From the NCBI GenBank assembly GCA_905210385.1, contig CAJLWS010000040.1, forward strand, positions 1 to 9,705: a DNA stretch of 9,705 nt, in the 5' to 3' direction. The stretch is from an uncultured Eubacteriales bacterium (GTDB lineage: Bacteria > Bacillota > Clostridia > Oscillospirales > Oscillospiraceae). The notes beneath the pieces are model-generated. The model had not been told where the DNA came from and did not search any database. It saw only the letters and a list, made by a program, of their open reading frames with translations. Made by a program: the position numbers and the translations under genes. Below are positions 1 through 6,548 of this stretch, in pieces; position 1 is the stretch's first letter; every line of letters starts with the position of its first letter.

Positions 1-1
1 C

Positions 2-76
2 GCCATGGGGGCGTCTGGGGGGAGTGCGCCTGCCGCCAACCCCCGCATGTATGACGCGGAGGCAGATGAGAACTGA
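2..76 (+). CDS. 3' end of an unidentified upstream gene (partial)
   Basis: An open frame enters from the left edge and stops at TGA 74-76. It encodes 24 residues: a Gly/Ala/Ser-rich stretch followed by an acidic tail (MYDAEADEN). The flexible run and charged end are compatible with the C-terminus of a cytosolic protein such as a chaperone, but there is far too little to name a family. The strong terminator starting 19 bases later supports a + strand gene ending here. The other two + frames are not ruled out over so short a stretch. Confidence 0.4.
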   Translation, partial: AMGASGGSAPAANPRMYDAEADEN

Positions 77-94
77 ATTTTGAACAGAGTTTCA

Positions 95-129
95 CGCCGG
101 CACGGGCCTGTTCCGTGCCGGCGTTTTTT
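95..129 (+). terminator. Intrinsic (Rho-independent) terminator
   Basis: A perfect 11-bp GC-rich stem (95-105 paired with 113-123, arms CGCCGGCACGG and CCGTGCCGGCG) has a 7-nt loop and is followed directly by six T (124-129). This is a textbook intrinsic terminator. It ends transcription of the gene to the left and insulates the mraZ promoter from read-through. Confidence 0.92.
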
Positions 130-264
130 GTGTCCGGAGACAGGAACACTAGATCTGGTGGCAAACAAGAACCAGGCCACAGGAAACAGTAGGGAAGAAG
201 GTGGGAAACTGAAAAATATAGAACGGACGTTTCATTGTCAAAAGGACGGAAACTCATGAATTTT
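130..264. other. Non-coding upstream region of the mraZ operon
   Basis: From the upstream stop codon (76) to the mraZ start (385) there are 308 bases without a convincing gene. The first part holds the terminator at 95-129, and the last 120 bases hold the inverted repeat, promoter and TGGAG boxes listed separately. In 130-264 I see no ORF, tRNA or strong hairpin. This part is more A-rich than the genes around it, as expected for a promoter-upstream region. Confidence 0.6.
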
Positions 265-292
265 CAAGCGCTTTGCCCGTAAAAAGTGCTTG
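265..292. repeat. Imperfect inverted repeat overlapping the -35 element
   Basis: CAAGCGCTTT (265-274) and AAAGTGCTTG (283-292) form a 10-bp inverted repeat with one G-T mismatch around an 8-base centre. Each arm is close to the palindrome AAGCGCTT: exact at 266-273, and AAGTGCTT at 284-291, with centres 18 bp apart. The right arm runs into the TTGCAT -35 hexamer at 290-295, so a bound dimeric regulator could affect RNA polymerase. That it is an operator is inference. Confidence 0.4.
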
Positions 293-318
293 CATTTTCT
301 ATGGACAGGGGGTATACT
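290..318 (+). promoter_or_regulatory. Probable sigma-A-type promoter of the dcw operon
   Basis: A -35-like TTGCAT (290-295) is followed, after exactly 17 bp, by TATACT (313-318), which matches the TATAAT consensus at five of six positions. The -35 is a modest match. The expected start of transcription is near 324-327, giving a leader of about 60 nt before mraZ. The position, just upstream of the TGGAG box array and after a terminator, supports it as the main promoter of the cluster. Confidence 0.75.
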
Positions 319-329
319 AGGACTACGAT

Positions 330-375
330 TGGAGTGAAATGGAGTAAAATAGACTTAATTTGGAGTAGAATGGAG
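330..375 (+). promoter_or_regulatory. Putative MraZ operator: TGGAG direct repeats
   Basis: Four exact TGGAG boxes lie at 330-334, 340-344, 361-365 and 371-375. Each pair is separated by 5 A/T-rich bases, giving a 10-bp period. A degenerate unit (TAGAC, 350-354) sits between the pairs, and one extra base shifts the second pair. E. coli MraZ is known to bind TGGGN boxes with 5-nt spacers upstream of its own gene; box and geometry here are similar. The array lies just downstream of the predicted transcription start, and its last box overlaps the mraZ ribosome binding site, so autorepression is the likely outcome. Confidence 0.7.
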
Positions 376-384
376 GAATGATGG

Positions 385-801
385 ATGACCGGCACCTACG
401 AGCACAGCCTGGACAGCGCCGGCCGTCTCATCGTGCCTGCCAAGCTCCGGGAAGAGTTGGGTTCCACTTTCTATCTGGCAGTAGGGGTGAAGGAGAACCT
501 GACCCTCTATCCCATGGCCGCCTGGAACAAGCTGCAGGAGCGGGTGGCCAATCTGACCACTGCCCAGGCCGCCTCCATGGACGTGTTCTTTGCCTCCGCT
601 CAGCTGTGCGAGGCGGATAAGCAGTGGCGTTTCCAGGTCCCGGGTTACCTGAAGGACTACGCCAAGATCGACCGGGACGTGGTCATCACCGGCAACAACG
701 ACCGGGCACAGATCTGGAGCGCGGACAACTGGAGGGCTAAGACCAGGCAGCAGCTCAATCCCGAGACCATCTCCGCCCTGCTGGAAGGACTGGGGATCTG
801 A
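385..801 (+). CDS. mraZ: Transcriptional regulator MraZ
   Basis: 138 residues, typical of MraZ, a DNA-binding protein of the AbrB/SpoVT-like swapped-hairpin fold that acts on the dcw promoter. The family's two half-domains are visible. The first has the DxxxR motif D10-SAG-R14 followed by LIVPAKLREELG; the second has D78-KQW-R82, then VPGYLKDYAKIDRDVVITG and an IW pair (110-111). The second motif is usually DKQGR, so W81 in place of Gly is a small oddity. ATG 385 is preferred over the out-of-frame ATGs at 378 and 381: it opens the MraZ frame and has GGAGG (372-376) eight bases upstream. It is the first gene of the cluster, 3 nt before rsmH. Autoregulation through the TGGAG boxes is likely. 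Confidence 0.95.
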   Translation: MTGTYEHSLDSAGRLIVPAKLREELGSTFYLAVGVKENLTLYPMAAWNKLQERVANLTTAQAASMDVFFASAQLCEADKQWRFQVPGYLKDYAKIDRDVVITGNNDRAQIWSADNWRAKTRQQLNPETISALLEGLGI

Positions 802-804
802 GCT

Positions 805-1737
805 ATGGAGTACATCCACAAGCCGGTGCTGCTCCAGGAGTGCCTGGAGGGGCTGAACATCCGGCCGGAAGGAACCTACGTGGACGGTACTCTGGGTCGG
901 GGAGGCCATAGCCGGGAGATCGCCCGGCGGCTGACCCGCGGACGGCTGATCTGCATCGACCGGGACCAGGCTGCCCTGGACGCCGCCCCCGGGCGGCTGG
1001 CGGAATCCATGGACAAGGTCACCCTGGTCCATGGCAACTTCGGGGACATCGCCTCCCTTCTGGAGGGGCTGGGGGTGGCCGCCGTGGACGGGATGCTCTT
1101 CGATCTGGGGGTATCCTCTCCTCAGCTGGATGACGGCAGCCGAGGCTTCTCCTACCAGTATGACGCCCCCCTGGATATGAGAATGGATCAGTCCGCTCCC
1201 CTCACTGCCTATGATGTGGTCAACGGTTGGAGTCAAGAGGAGCTGAAACGCATTCTGTGGCAGTACGGCGAGGAGCGGTATTCCGGCCTCATTGCCGCCG
1301 CCATCGTTCGGGAGCGGGACAAGGCCCCCATCGGGACCACCGGGCAGCTGGCTGAGATCATCCGCCAGGCCATGCCCGCCAAGGCCAGGCGGGAGAAGCA
1401 GCACCCGGCCAAGCGGTCCTTCCAGGCCATCCGCATCGCGGTGAACGACGAGCTGGGAGAGGTGGAGCGGATGCTAAACTCGGCTCTGGACCTGCTGAAG
1501 CCTGGAGGGCGTGTCGCCGTCATCTCCTTTCATTCCCTGGAGGACCGGCTGGTGAAAACCGCCTTTGCCCAGTGGGCCAGAGGCTGTACCTGTCCGCCGG
1601 ACTTTCCGGTGTGCGTGTGTGGGAAGAAACCCCGGGTAAAGCTCGTGGGTCGGAGACCTATTGTGGCCGGACAGGCCGAGTTGGAGGAAAATCCGAGAGC
1701 CCGCAGCGCCAAGCTGCGCCTGGCGGAGAAGCTGTGA
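805..1737 (+). CDS. rsmH: 16S rRNA (cytosine(1402)-N(4))-methyltransferase RsmH
   Basis: 310 residues, the normal size for RsmH (MraW), which uses S-adenosylmethionine to methylate N4 of C1402 in 16S rRNA at the ribosomal P site. Seen directly: the start MEYIHKPVLLQECLEGL; the SAM-binding loop DGTLGRGGHS (27-36); FDLGVSSPQLD; the HSLEDR motif (243-248); and a four-cysteine cluster (C261, C263, C270, C272 in CTCPPDFPVCVCG) common in this family. ATG 805 lies 3 nt after the mraZ stop with no strong ribosome binding site of its own, so translation is probably coupled to mraZ. Its place second in the cluster is standard. An 81-nt gap, in which I see no convincing gene or stable hairpin, separates it from ftsL. 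Confidence 0.97.
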   Translation: MEYIHKPVLLQECLEGLNIRPEGTYVDGTLGRGGHSREIARRLTRGRLICIDRDQAALDAAPGRLAESMDKVTLVHGNFGDIASLLEGLGVAAVDGMLFDLGVSSPQLDDGSRGFSYQYDAPLDMRMDQSAPLTAYDVVNGWSQEELKRILWQYGEERYSGLIAAAIVRERDKAPIGTTGQLAEIIRQAMPAKARREKQHPAKRSFQAIRIAVNDELGEVERMLNSALDLLKPGGRVAVISFHSLEDRLVKTAFAQWARGCTCPPDFPVCVCGKKPRVKLVGRRPIVAGQAELEENPRARSAKLRLAEKL

Positions 1738-1818
1738 GCGCCTGAAGTGCGGGCATGAGGTTGGGATGGGCCTGCGGGCTATGTCCAACGGGAATATTTT
1801 GACGAAGGAGGGTGGCAT

Positions 1819-2376
1819 ATGGCGGTGCCAGCCCAGCGCAGACAGAGACGATACGATACCTACGGCAACGTGGCTTATCAGCCCCAGCAGGTTTCAGAGC
1901 CCGCCCGAAGCGGGGTTCAACGGGCTGGACAGGAGGTACAGCCGGTCCGCCGTCCCAGGGTACAGCCCCGCACCCGGACGATTGTCCGTCCTCAGGTGGC
2001 AGTGCGTCCCCAGGGCGCCGTGGCGCCCTTCGCCATCCTCGGTCTGCTGGCCGTGGCGGTATGCGCCCTGCTGGTGGTGATGACCAGCGCTCAGCTGGCT
2101 ATGGTGAACGACGAAACGGTGGATCTGCGCGCCACCCTATCCGACCTGGAGGCGGAGGAGCGGACCCTGCAAACCCAGTATGAGCTGGCCTTTGACCTGG
2201 CGGCTATTGAGGAACAGCTGACCGCAGACGGCTCTATGGTGCAGGCGAGCCCCAGCCAGACGGTGTACCTAGATCTGTCCGAAGGGGATCAGGTGGTTTA
2301 CTATGAAGCGGCCCAGGAGGGACTGACAGGCCTGATCCGGCGGGCTGAGGAGCTTTTGTCCGGCCTGCTGTCATAA
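1819..2376 (+). CDS. ftsL: FtsL-like cell division membrane protein
   Basis: 185 residues with FtsL-type bitopic layout. The N-terminal cytoplasmic part (1-67) is rich in Arg, Gln and Pro. One membrane helix spans about 68-92 (APFAILGLLAVAVCALLVV), followed by an extracytoplasmic segment with coiled-coil character (about 97-137, rich in Leu, Glu and Gln) and a short C-terminal region. FtsL, with FtsB and FtsQ/DivIB, activates FtsW and FtsI at the septum. Sequence conservation in this family is weak, so the call rests on topology and on position between rsmH and the PBP gene. It is longer than many FtsL proteins (about 100-130 aa) at both ends. ATG 1819 follows AAGGAGG (1805-1811) by 7 nt, which selects this frame over two competing open frames. 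Confidence 0.8.
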   Translation: MAVPAQRRQRRYDTYGNVAYQPQQVSEPARSGVQRAGQEVQPVRRPRVQPRTRTIVRPQVAVRPQGAVAPFAILGLLAVAVCALLVVMTSAQLAMVNDETVDLRATLSDLEAEERTLQTQYELAFDLAAIEEQLTADGSMVQASPSQTVYLDLSEGDQVVYYEAAQEGLTGLIRRAEELLSGLLS

Positions 2377-2440
2377 CCGGCGGGAGAACAGGCATACACT
2401 GTACTGCCAGTGAGACTGAGATGGAATACGAGGAATACAG

Positions 2441-2475
2441 AGGGGCGTAAGAAGATACCGGGTTCTTACGCCCCT
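2441..2475 (+). repeat. 13-bp perfect hairpin between ftsL and ftsI
   Basis: AGGGGCGTAAGAA (2441-2453) pairs perfectly with TTCTTACGCCCCT (2463-2475) around a 9-nt loop. The next bases (TGTGGCATACTG) contain no T tract, so it is not a canonical intrinsic terminator. It sits in the 146-nt gap between ftsL and ftsI, the longest gap inside the cluster. It may mark RNA processing, partial termination or transcript stabilisation; the sequence does not decide. Confidence 0.7.
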
Positions 2476-2522
2476 TGTGGCATACTGCCCGGTGACCACC
2501 GCTTTTTCAAAGGAGCTAGACT

Positions 2523-4973
2523 ATGTCCAGACAGGATCCAAAGCCCCGGCGCTCCGCCGGAAGGAATAACCGCAGCCTCTTCCGGCGCACTATTTTTTTG
2601 ATGGTGTGTCTGGGAGTGGTGCTCTTCATCCCCATGGTAGCCCAGCTGTGGAAGCTGCAAATCACCCAGCACGGCTACTGGGAACAGCAGGCAACCGGCC
2701 AGCAGCTCCAGTCCATTACAGTGGACGCCGGTCGGGGGGCCATCTATGACAGTCAGGGAGAAGTGTTGGCCATGTCCGCCACCACTTACAACCTGATCCT
2801 GTCTCCTGCAGATCTGATCCGGAACATCAACAGCCTGGCGGAGAACAACGCCCAACTGAAGGATGAGAGCGGCGAGGCGGATTCGGATAAGGTTCAGGCC
2901 CTGATCGACGAGACCCGGCAGAACGTGGCCGACTTTCTGGCCGATCTGCTGGACCAGGATGCGGATACCTTCCTGGCCCGGCTGGAGCGCACCGACTCCT
3001 ACTATGAGATCCTGGCCACCTATCTGGAGGAAGAGGAAGCGGAGCAGGTGCGTGCCTTCATCTCCGGTTACCGGGAGGAGACGGGGTGGAGCGTGGGCAT
3101 GTCCTCCATTCTCTACCTGGTGGAGACCTCCCAGCGATACTATCCCCAGTCCTCCATCGCCTCCCATGTGCTGGGATTCATCGCCGAGAACGAGAGCAGC
3201 GGCGGCGAGCGGGTAGGAGCCCAAGGGCTGGAGGCCGCCTATCAGGAGCTGCTCACCGGGACCTCCGGCCGAGTGTTCACCGGGAAGAATGGCGTAGGCA
3301 GCGAGATGCTCTCCAGCTATGAGGAGTATTTTGACGGCCAGGAGGGATACGACCTGCACTTGACCATCGACTCCAAGATCCAGGCCATGGCTGAACAGAC
3401 CCTGGCCGAGGGCATCGAGACCTATGATGTAAAGGAGGGCGGGTTCTGCATCGTCATGGACCCGTCCACCGGGGCCATCCTGGCCATGGCCAGCTCCCCG
3501 GACTTTGATCCCAACCGCTATAGTGAAATCATCACCCAGAGCCTCCAGGAGGAGCTGGACGCGGTGGCTCAGGAATACGGGGAGGACAGCGAGGAGTACG
3601 GCGCGGCCTGGAGTGAGGCCTACAACGAGCAGCTGCTGAACAAGACGGTGAGCTACACCTACGAGCCCGGCTCCGTCTTCAAGCCCATCACCGTGGCCAT
3701 GGCCCTGGAGGAGGGCATCATCGACCCCGACGACCACTACTACTGCGGCGGCTCCAAGGTGGGGGGCGACCGGGCCATCCACTGCCACCAGCGCCGGGGC
3801 CACGGGGACCAGAATGTGACCCAGGCCCTGGAGAACTCTTGCAACGTGGCCCTGATGGACATCGGCGAGGAGATCGGCGCGGAGCTGATGTGGCAGTACT
3901 GGGACGACTTCGGCCTGCTGCCCGGCGAGCTTACCGGCATCGACCTGGCCGGCGAGGTGGACAGCTACTTCTGGCCGGAGGATGACTTCAAGGGGCCCTA
4001 CGGCGCCCAGTCGGTGGCGGTGGCCTCCTTCGGGCAGCGCTTCCAGGTCACCCCCATCCAGATGATCCGGGCCTTTGCCAGCGTCATCAACGGCGGGCAC
4101 CTGCTCACCCCCTACCTGGTGCAGTCCATCACCGATGACGGCGGCAACACGGTGTACTACCATGAGACGGAGGAGACGCGCCAGGTGATCAGCGAAACCA
4201 CCTCCTCTATCCTGCGGGAGATGTTGGAGAGCGTGGTAGCCAACGGCTCGGGCCACAACGCCTATATGGCGGGTTACCGCATCGCCGGTAAGACGGGCAC
4301 CTCCGAGAAGGGCACTGTGTCGGACGACGTGATCTGCTCCTTTATGGGATTTGCCCCGGTGGATAACCCCAAAGTGCTGGTGTTACTGGCATACGACTCG
4401 CCTGAGCGGTCCGCTCCCGGCTCCAACTACACCGCCTCGGGCACCTATATCTCCGGCGGCAACATCACCGCCCCCATGGCAGGCCAGCTCATCGCCGACA
4501 TTCTGGACTATATGGGCATGGAGAAGCAGTATACCAGCGAAGAGCTGGCCAGCAGCGACACCACCATGATCCGGGCCACCGGCTATGAGCTCACCGTGGC
4601 CAAGGGTCTGATTCAGGACCGGGGACTGAACGTGCGCACCGTGGGCACGGGCAGCATTGTAACCGGCCAGGTGCCTGCGGCGGGGGTAACGATTCCCGGC
4701 GGTTCCACGGTCATCCTTTATCTGGGAGACGAGCAGCCGGAGGACCAGGTGGAGGTGCCCGATCTGTCAGGGTTGTCCCCCAGCCGGGCCAAGGAGACTC
4801 TGGAGAACCTGGGGTTGTTCCTGAGGGCCACGGGCGTGTCCGACTACACGGACAGCACGGTGGAGGCGGCCAGCCAATCCATCGAGGAGGGGACGTTGGT
4901 CTCTCCCGGCACGGTGGTAGAGGTCCGCTTCGCCAGCAATGTGATCGACTATGCGCCCCAGGAGAACCTGTAG
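2523..4973 (+). CDS. ftsI: Class B penicillin-binding protein, FtsI/SpoVD type, with two PASTA repeats
   Basis: 816 residues. This is the septal D,D-transpeptidase that crosslinks peptidoglycan in partnership with FtsW. Domains in order: a basic cytoplasmic tail (1-22), a membrane anchor (about 23-41), the PBP dimerisation domain (about 60-260), and the transpeptidase domain with the active-site motif S384-VF-K387 (in YEPGSVFKP), S439-C-N441 and K590-T-G592. Two PASTA repeats follow at about 681-740 and 743-806; the second begins VEVPDLSGLS. One or two such repeats are known from SpoVD and PBP2x-type proteins. An acidic insert (about 334-372) precedes the active-site serine. ATG 2523 has AAAGGAG (2509-2515) 7 nt upstream. 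It could equally be named spoVD or pbpB; only one such PBP lies here, so a vegetative division role is likely. Its 3' end overlaps the next ORF. Confidence 0.95.
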   Translation: MSRQDPKPRRSAGRNNRSLFRRTIFLMVCLGVVLFIPMVAQLWKLQITQHGYWEQQATGQQLQSITVDAGRGAIYDSQGEVLAMSATTYNLILSPADLIRNINSLAENNAQLKDESGEADSDKVQALIDETRQNVADFLADLLDQDADTFLARLERTDSYYEILATYLEEEEAEQVRAFISGYREETGWSVGMSSILYLVETSQRYYPQSSIASHVLGFIAENESSGGERVGAQGLEAAYQELLTGTSGRVFTGKNGVGSEMLSSYEEYFDGQEGYDLHLTIDSKIQAMAEQTLAEGIETYDVKEGGFCIVMDPSTGAILAMASSPDFDPNRYSEIITQSLQEELDAVAQEYGEDSEEYGAAWSEAYNEQLLNKTVSYTYEPGSVFKPITVAMALEEGIIDPDDHYYCGGSKVGGDRAIHCHQRRGHGDQNVTQALENSCNVALMDIGEEIGAELMWQYWDDFGLLPGELTGIDLAGEVDSYFWPEDDFKGPYGAQSVAVASFGQRFQVTPIQMIRAFASVINGGHLLTPYLVQSITDDGGNTVYYHETEETRQVISETTSSILREMLESVVANGSGHNAYMAGYRIAGKTGTSEKGTVSDDVICSFMGFAPVDNPKVLVLLAYDSPERSAPGSNYTASGTYISGGNITAPMAGQLIADILDYMGMEKQYTSEELASSDTTMIRATGYELTVAKGLIQDRGLNVRTVGTGSIVTGQVPAAGVTIPGGSTVILYLGDEQPEDQVEVPDLSGLSPSRAKETLENLGLFLRATGVSDYTDSTVEAASQSIEEGTLVSPGTVVEVRFASNVIDYAPQENL

Positions 4974-5496
4974 CGGGCGGGGCCCCATCGCAGTGGTGGG
5001 CGGCGGTGGGACCTGGACTGCGAGATTGCTGCGCACGCTCACTGGCTGCCCGGTAAAGGAGCTCACTCCCTGCCAGGCCGTGGCGGCCGCGGAGAAGGGG
5101 GAATACTTCCAGGCGGTGGTGGTGGAGAACTTTGAACCCCGGGATCCCAGGCAGCTGTCCGGCTGCGCCGCCGCCCGGTGGGCCCTGGCGACTCGGACTG
5201 GGGTGACAGTAGTGGGGCTGGACGACGGGGAGGGCCGTCGGCTGGCGGCTGCCCTGCCCGGTCAGGTGTACGCTTACTCCGATGGTCGGCCCCAGGCCGA
5301 CCTGACAGCCAAGAACGTGCGTCTGCGGGGGGATCGGCTGGAGTTTGAGGCGCTGACGGATCGGGAGTTGATCCGGATGCGGGTGCCCCTGGGAGACCGG
5401 CCCCGGCTGTACGACCACCTGGCTGCCCTGGCGGGGGCCCTGGCCGTCGGCGTGCCCCTGGAGCGGGCGGCAGATCTGCTGTCCTCAGGGCGATAG
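4951..5496 (+). CDS. Degenerate Mur-ligase-like protein of unknown function
   Basis: 181 residues from ATG 4951, which overlaps ftsI by 23 nt. I see no good ribosome binding site, and GTG 4993 or 4996 are alternative starts. The sequence resembles a reduced Mur ligase central domain. IAVVGGGGTWTARLL (13-27) lines up with the P-loop region (typically VTGTNGKTTT) but lacks the Lys. GVTVVGLDDGEGRRLAAALP (84-103) resembles the segment after the ligase DHLD motif. QADLTAKNVRLRGDRLEFEA (115-134) and LYDHLAALAGALAVGVPLE (153-171) resemble the MurE/MurF stretch ending in NxxNxLAAxAxALALGxPLE, with the conserved Asn and His residues missing. There is no N-terminal UDP-binding domain and no C-terminal ligase domain. 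It occupies the murE/murF slot before mraY. Ligase activity is unlikely. It could be a scaffold, a regulator or a decaying relic. The kinship is read by eye. Confidence 0.65.
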   Translation: MRPRRTCSGRGPIAVVGGGGTWTARLLRTLTGCPVKELTPCQAVAAAEKGEYFQAVVVENFEPRDPRQLSGCAAARWALATRTGVTVVGLDDGEGRRLAAALPGQVYAYSDGRPQADLTAKNVRLRGDRLEFEALTDRELIRMRVPLGDRPRLYDHLAALAGALAVGVPLERAADLLSSGR

Positions 5497-5525
5497 ACAA
5501 AAGAGAGTGGATGGAGGTCATCACA

Positions 5526-6512
5526 ATGACAATGCTTTACGCGGGCGTCCTGGCCTTCCTGGTGTCCTTGGTGGTGGGGAGGTTTTTAATCCCCGCCCTG
5601 CGGGCCATGAAGGCGGGGCAGTCCATCAAGGAAATCGGGCCAAACTGGCATAAGTCCAAGCAAGGTACTCCTACTATGGGAGGCATCATGTTTATGGTGG
5701 CCTGTGTCATTGCCGTGGCGGCTTTTGGCTGGAAGGACGTCGCGGCGGGAGACTGGTCGGCTCTGTTCGTGCTGGTGTTCGCCCTACTGTACGGCGTCAT
5801 CGGGTTTATTGACGACTATGCCAAGATCAAGAAGAAGGAGAACACAGGGCTGACCGCTGGGTGGAAGTTCCTGCTCCAGCTGGCGGTGGCCATTGCCTTC
5901 CTGGCCCTGCTCCGGCTGGAGGGACACCTGTCCCCCAACCTGTACGTGCCATTTCTCAACGTGTCAGTCAGCCTGCCTTGGATCGTGTATCTGATATTTG
6001 CCGCCTTCGTGATCGTGGGGTGCGTCAATGCGGTCAACCTCACCGATGGGCTGGATGGCCTGGCCGGGGCTGTTACCCTGCCAGTAGCGGTGTTCTTCGC
6101 GGTGCTGTCCGCCTGGTGGGACCGGGGGCCGGTAGGTGTGTTCGCCGGAGCTCTGGCTGGGGGGCTGTTGGGTTTCCTGGTGTATAACTTCTACCCCGCC
6201 AAGGTGTTCATGGGGGACACCGGCTCCCTGTTCCTGGGGGGCGCGGTGTGCGGCATGGCCTTTGCCCTGGACGCCCCCCTGGTGCTGGTTCCTGTGGGCA
6301 TTATCTACATTGTGGAGACCCTGAGCGACATTCTCCAGGTAGGTTACTTCAAGCTCACCCATGGCAAGCGGATCTTCCGCATGGCTCCCCTGCATCACCA
6401 CCTGGAGATGGGGGGATGGAGCGAGGTGCGCATCGTGCTCACCTTCACCGGCATCACCGTGGCTTTCTGCCTGCTGGCTTTTGTGGGGGTCATGTACCGG
6501 TATAGCATTTGA
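5526..6512 (+). CDS. mraY: Phospho-N-acetylmuramoyl-pentapeptide-transferase MraY
   Basis: 328 residues from ATG 5526. An integral membrane enzyme that transfers phospho-MurNAc-pentapeptide from UDP to undecaprenyl phosphate, making lipid I on the cytoplasmic face. Seen: about ten hydrophobic segments; GTPTMGG (47-53); D96-D97-YAK; NLTDGLDGLAG starting at N171; NFYPAKVFMGDTGS starting at N221, with D231 the equivalent of the essential third Asp; and PLHHHLE with H290-H292. An in-frame ATG at 5511 would add five residues, but GGAGGT (5513-5518) lies 7 nt before ATG 5526 and inside that extension, so 5526 is preferred. It follows the Mur-ligase-like ORF by 29 nt and is followed by ftsW; the murD gene often found between them is absent. 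Confidence 0.97.
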   Translation: MTMLYAGVLAFLVSLVVGRFLIPALRAMKAGQSIKEIGPNWHKSKQGTPTMGGIMFMVACVIAVAAFGWKDVAAGDWSALFVLVFALLYGVIGFIDDYAKIKKKENTGLTAGWKFLLQLAVAIAFLALLRLEGHLSPNLYVPFLNVSVSLPWIVYLIFAAFVIVGCVNAVNLTDGLDGLAGAVTLPVAVFFAVLSAWWDRGPVGVFAGALAGGLLGFLVYNFYPAKVFMGDTGSLFLGGAVCGMAFALDAPLVLVPVGIIYIVETLSDILQVGYFKLTHGKRIFRMAPLHHHLEMGGWSEVRIVLTFTGITVAFCLLAFVGVMYRYSI

Positions 6513-6548
6513 CCGGGGAAATTCTGCCGGGAAAGGAGGCGCGTGCCT

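Noticed and set aside
355..1404. 349-residue minus-strand open frame over mraZ and rsmH
   Set aside because: Antisense to two well-supported genes and without recognisable domains; it is a product of GC-rich codon use.
1661..2183. Two alternative + strand frames (1661-2080 and 1812-2183) overlapping ftsL
   Set aside because: They give Pro/Arg/Trp-rich translations without a membrane helix in the expected place. The 1819 frame has the ribosome binding site at proper spacing and FtsL topology.
2397..2412. Small inverted repeat CACTG / CAGTG downstream of ftsL
   Set aside because: Only 5 bp with a 6-nt centre; expected by chance in a window of this size.
2466..4256. 596-residue open frame on the minus strand across ftsI
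   Set aside because: It is the antisense shadow of a clear PBP gene. High GC third positions suppress stops in this frame; the translation is Gly/His/Val-rich with no family motifs.
5511..5525. Upstream ATG for mraY at 5511
   Set aside because: The ideal ribosome binding site GGAGGT (5513-5518) lies within this extension and serves ATG 5526.
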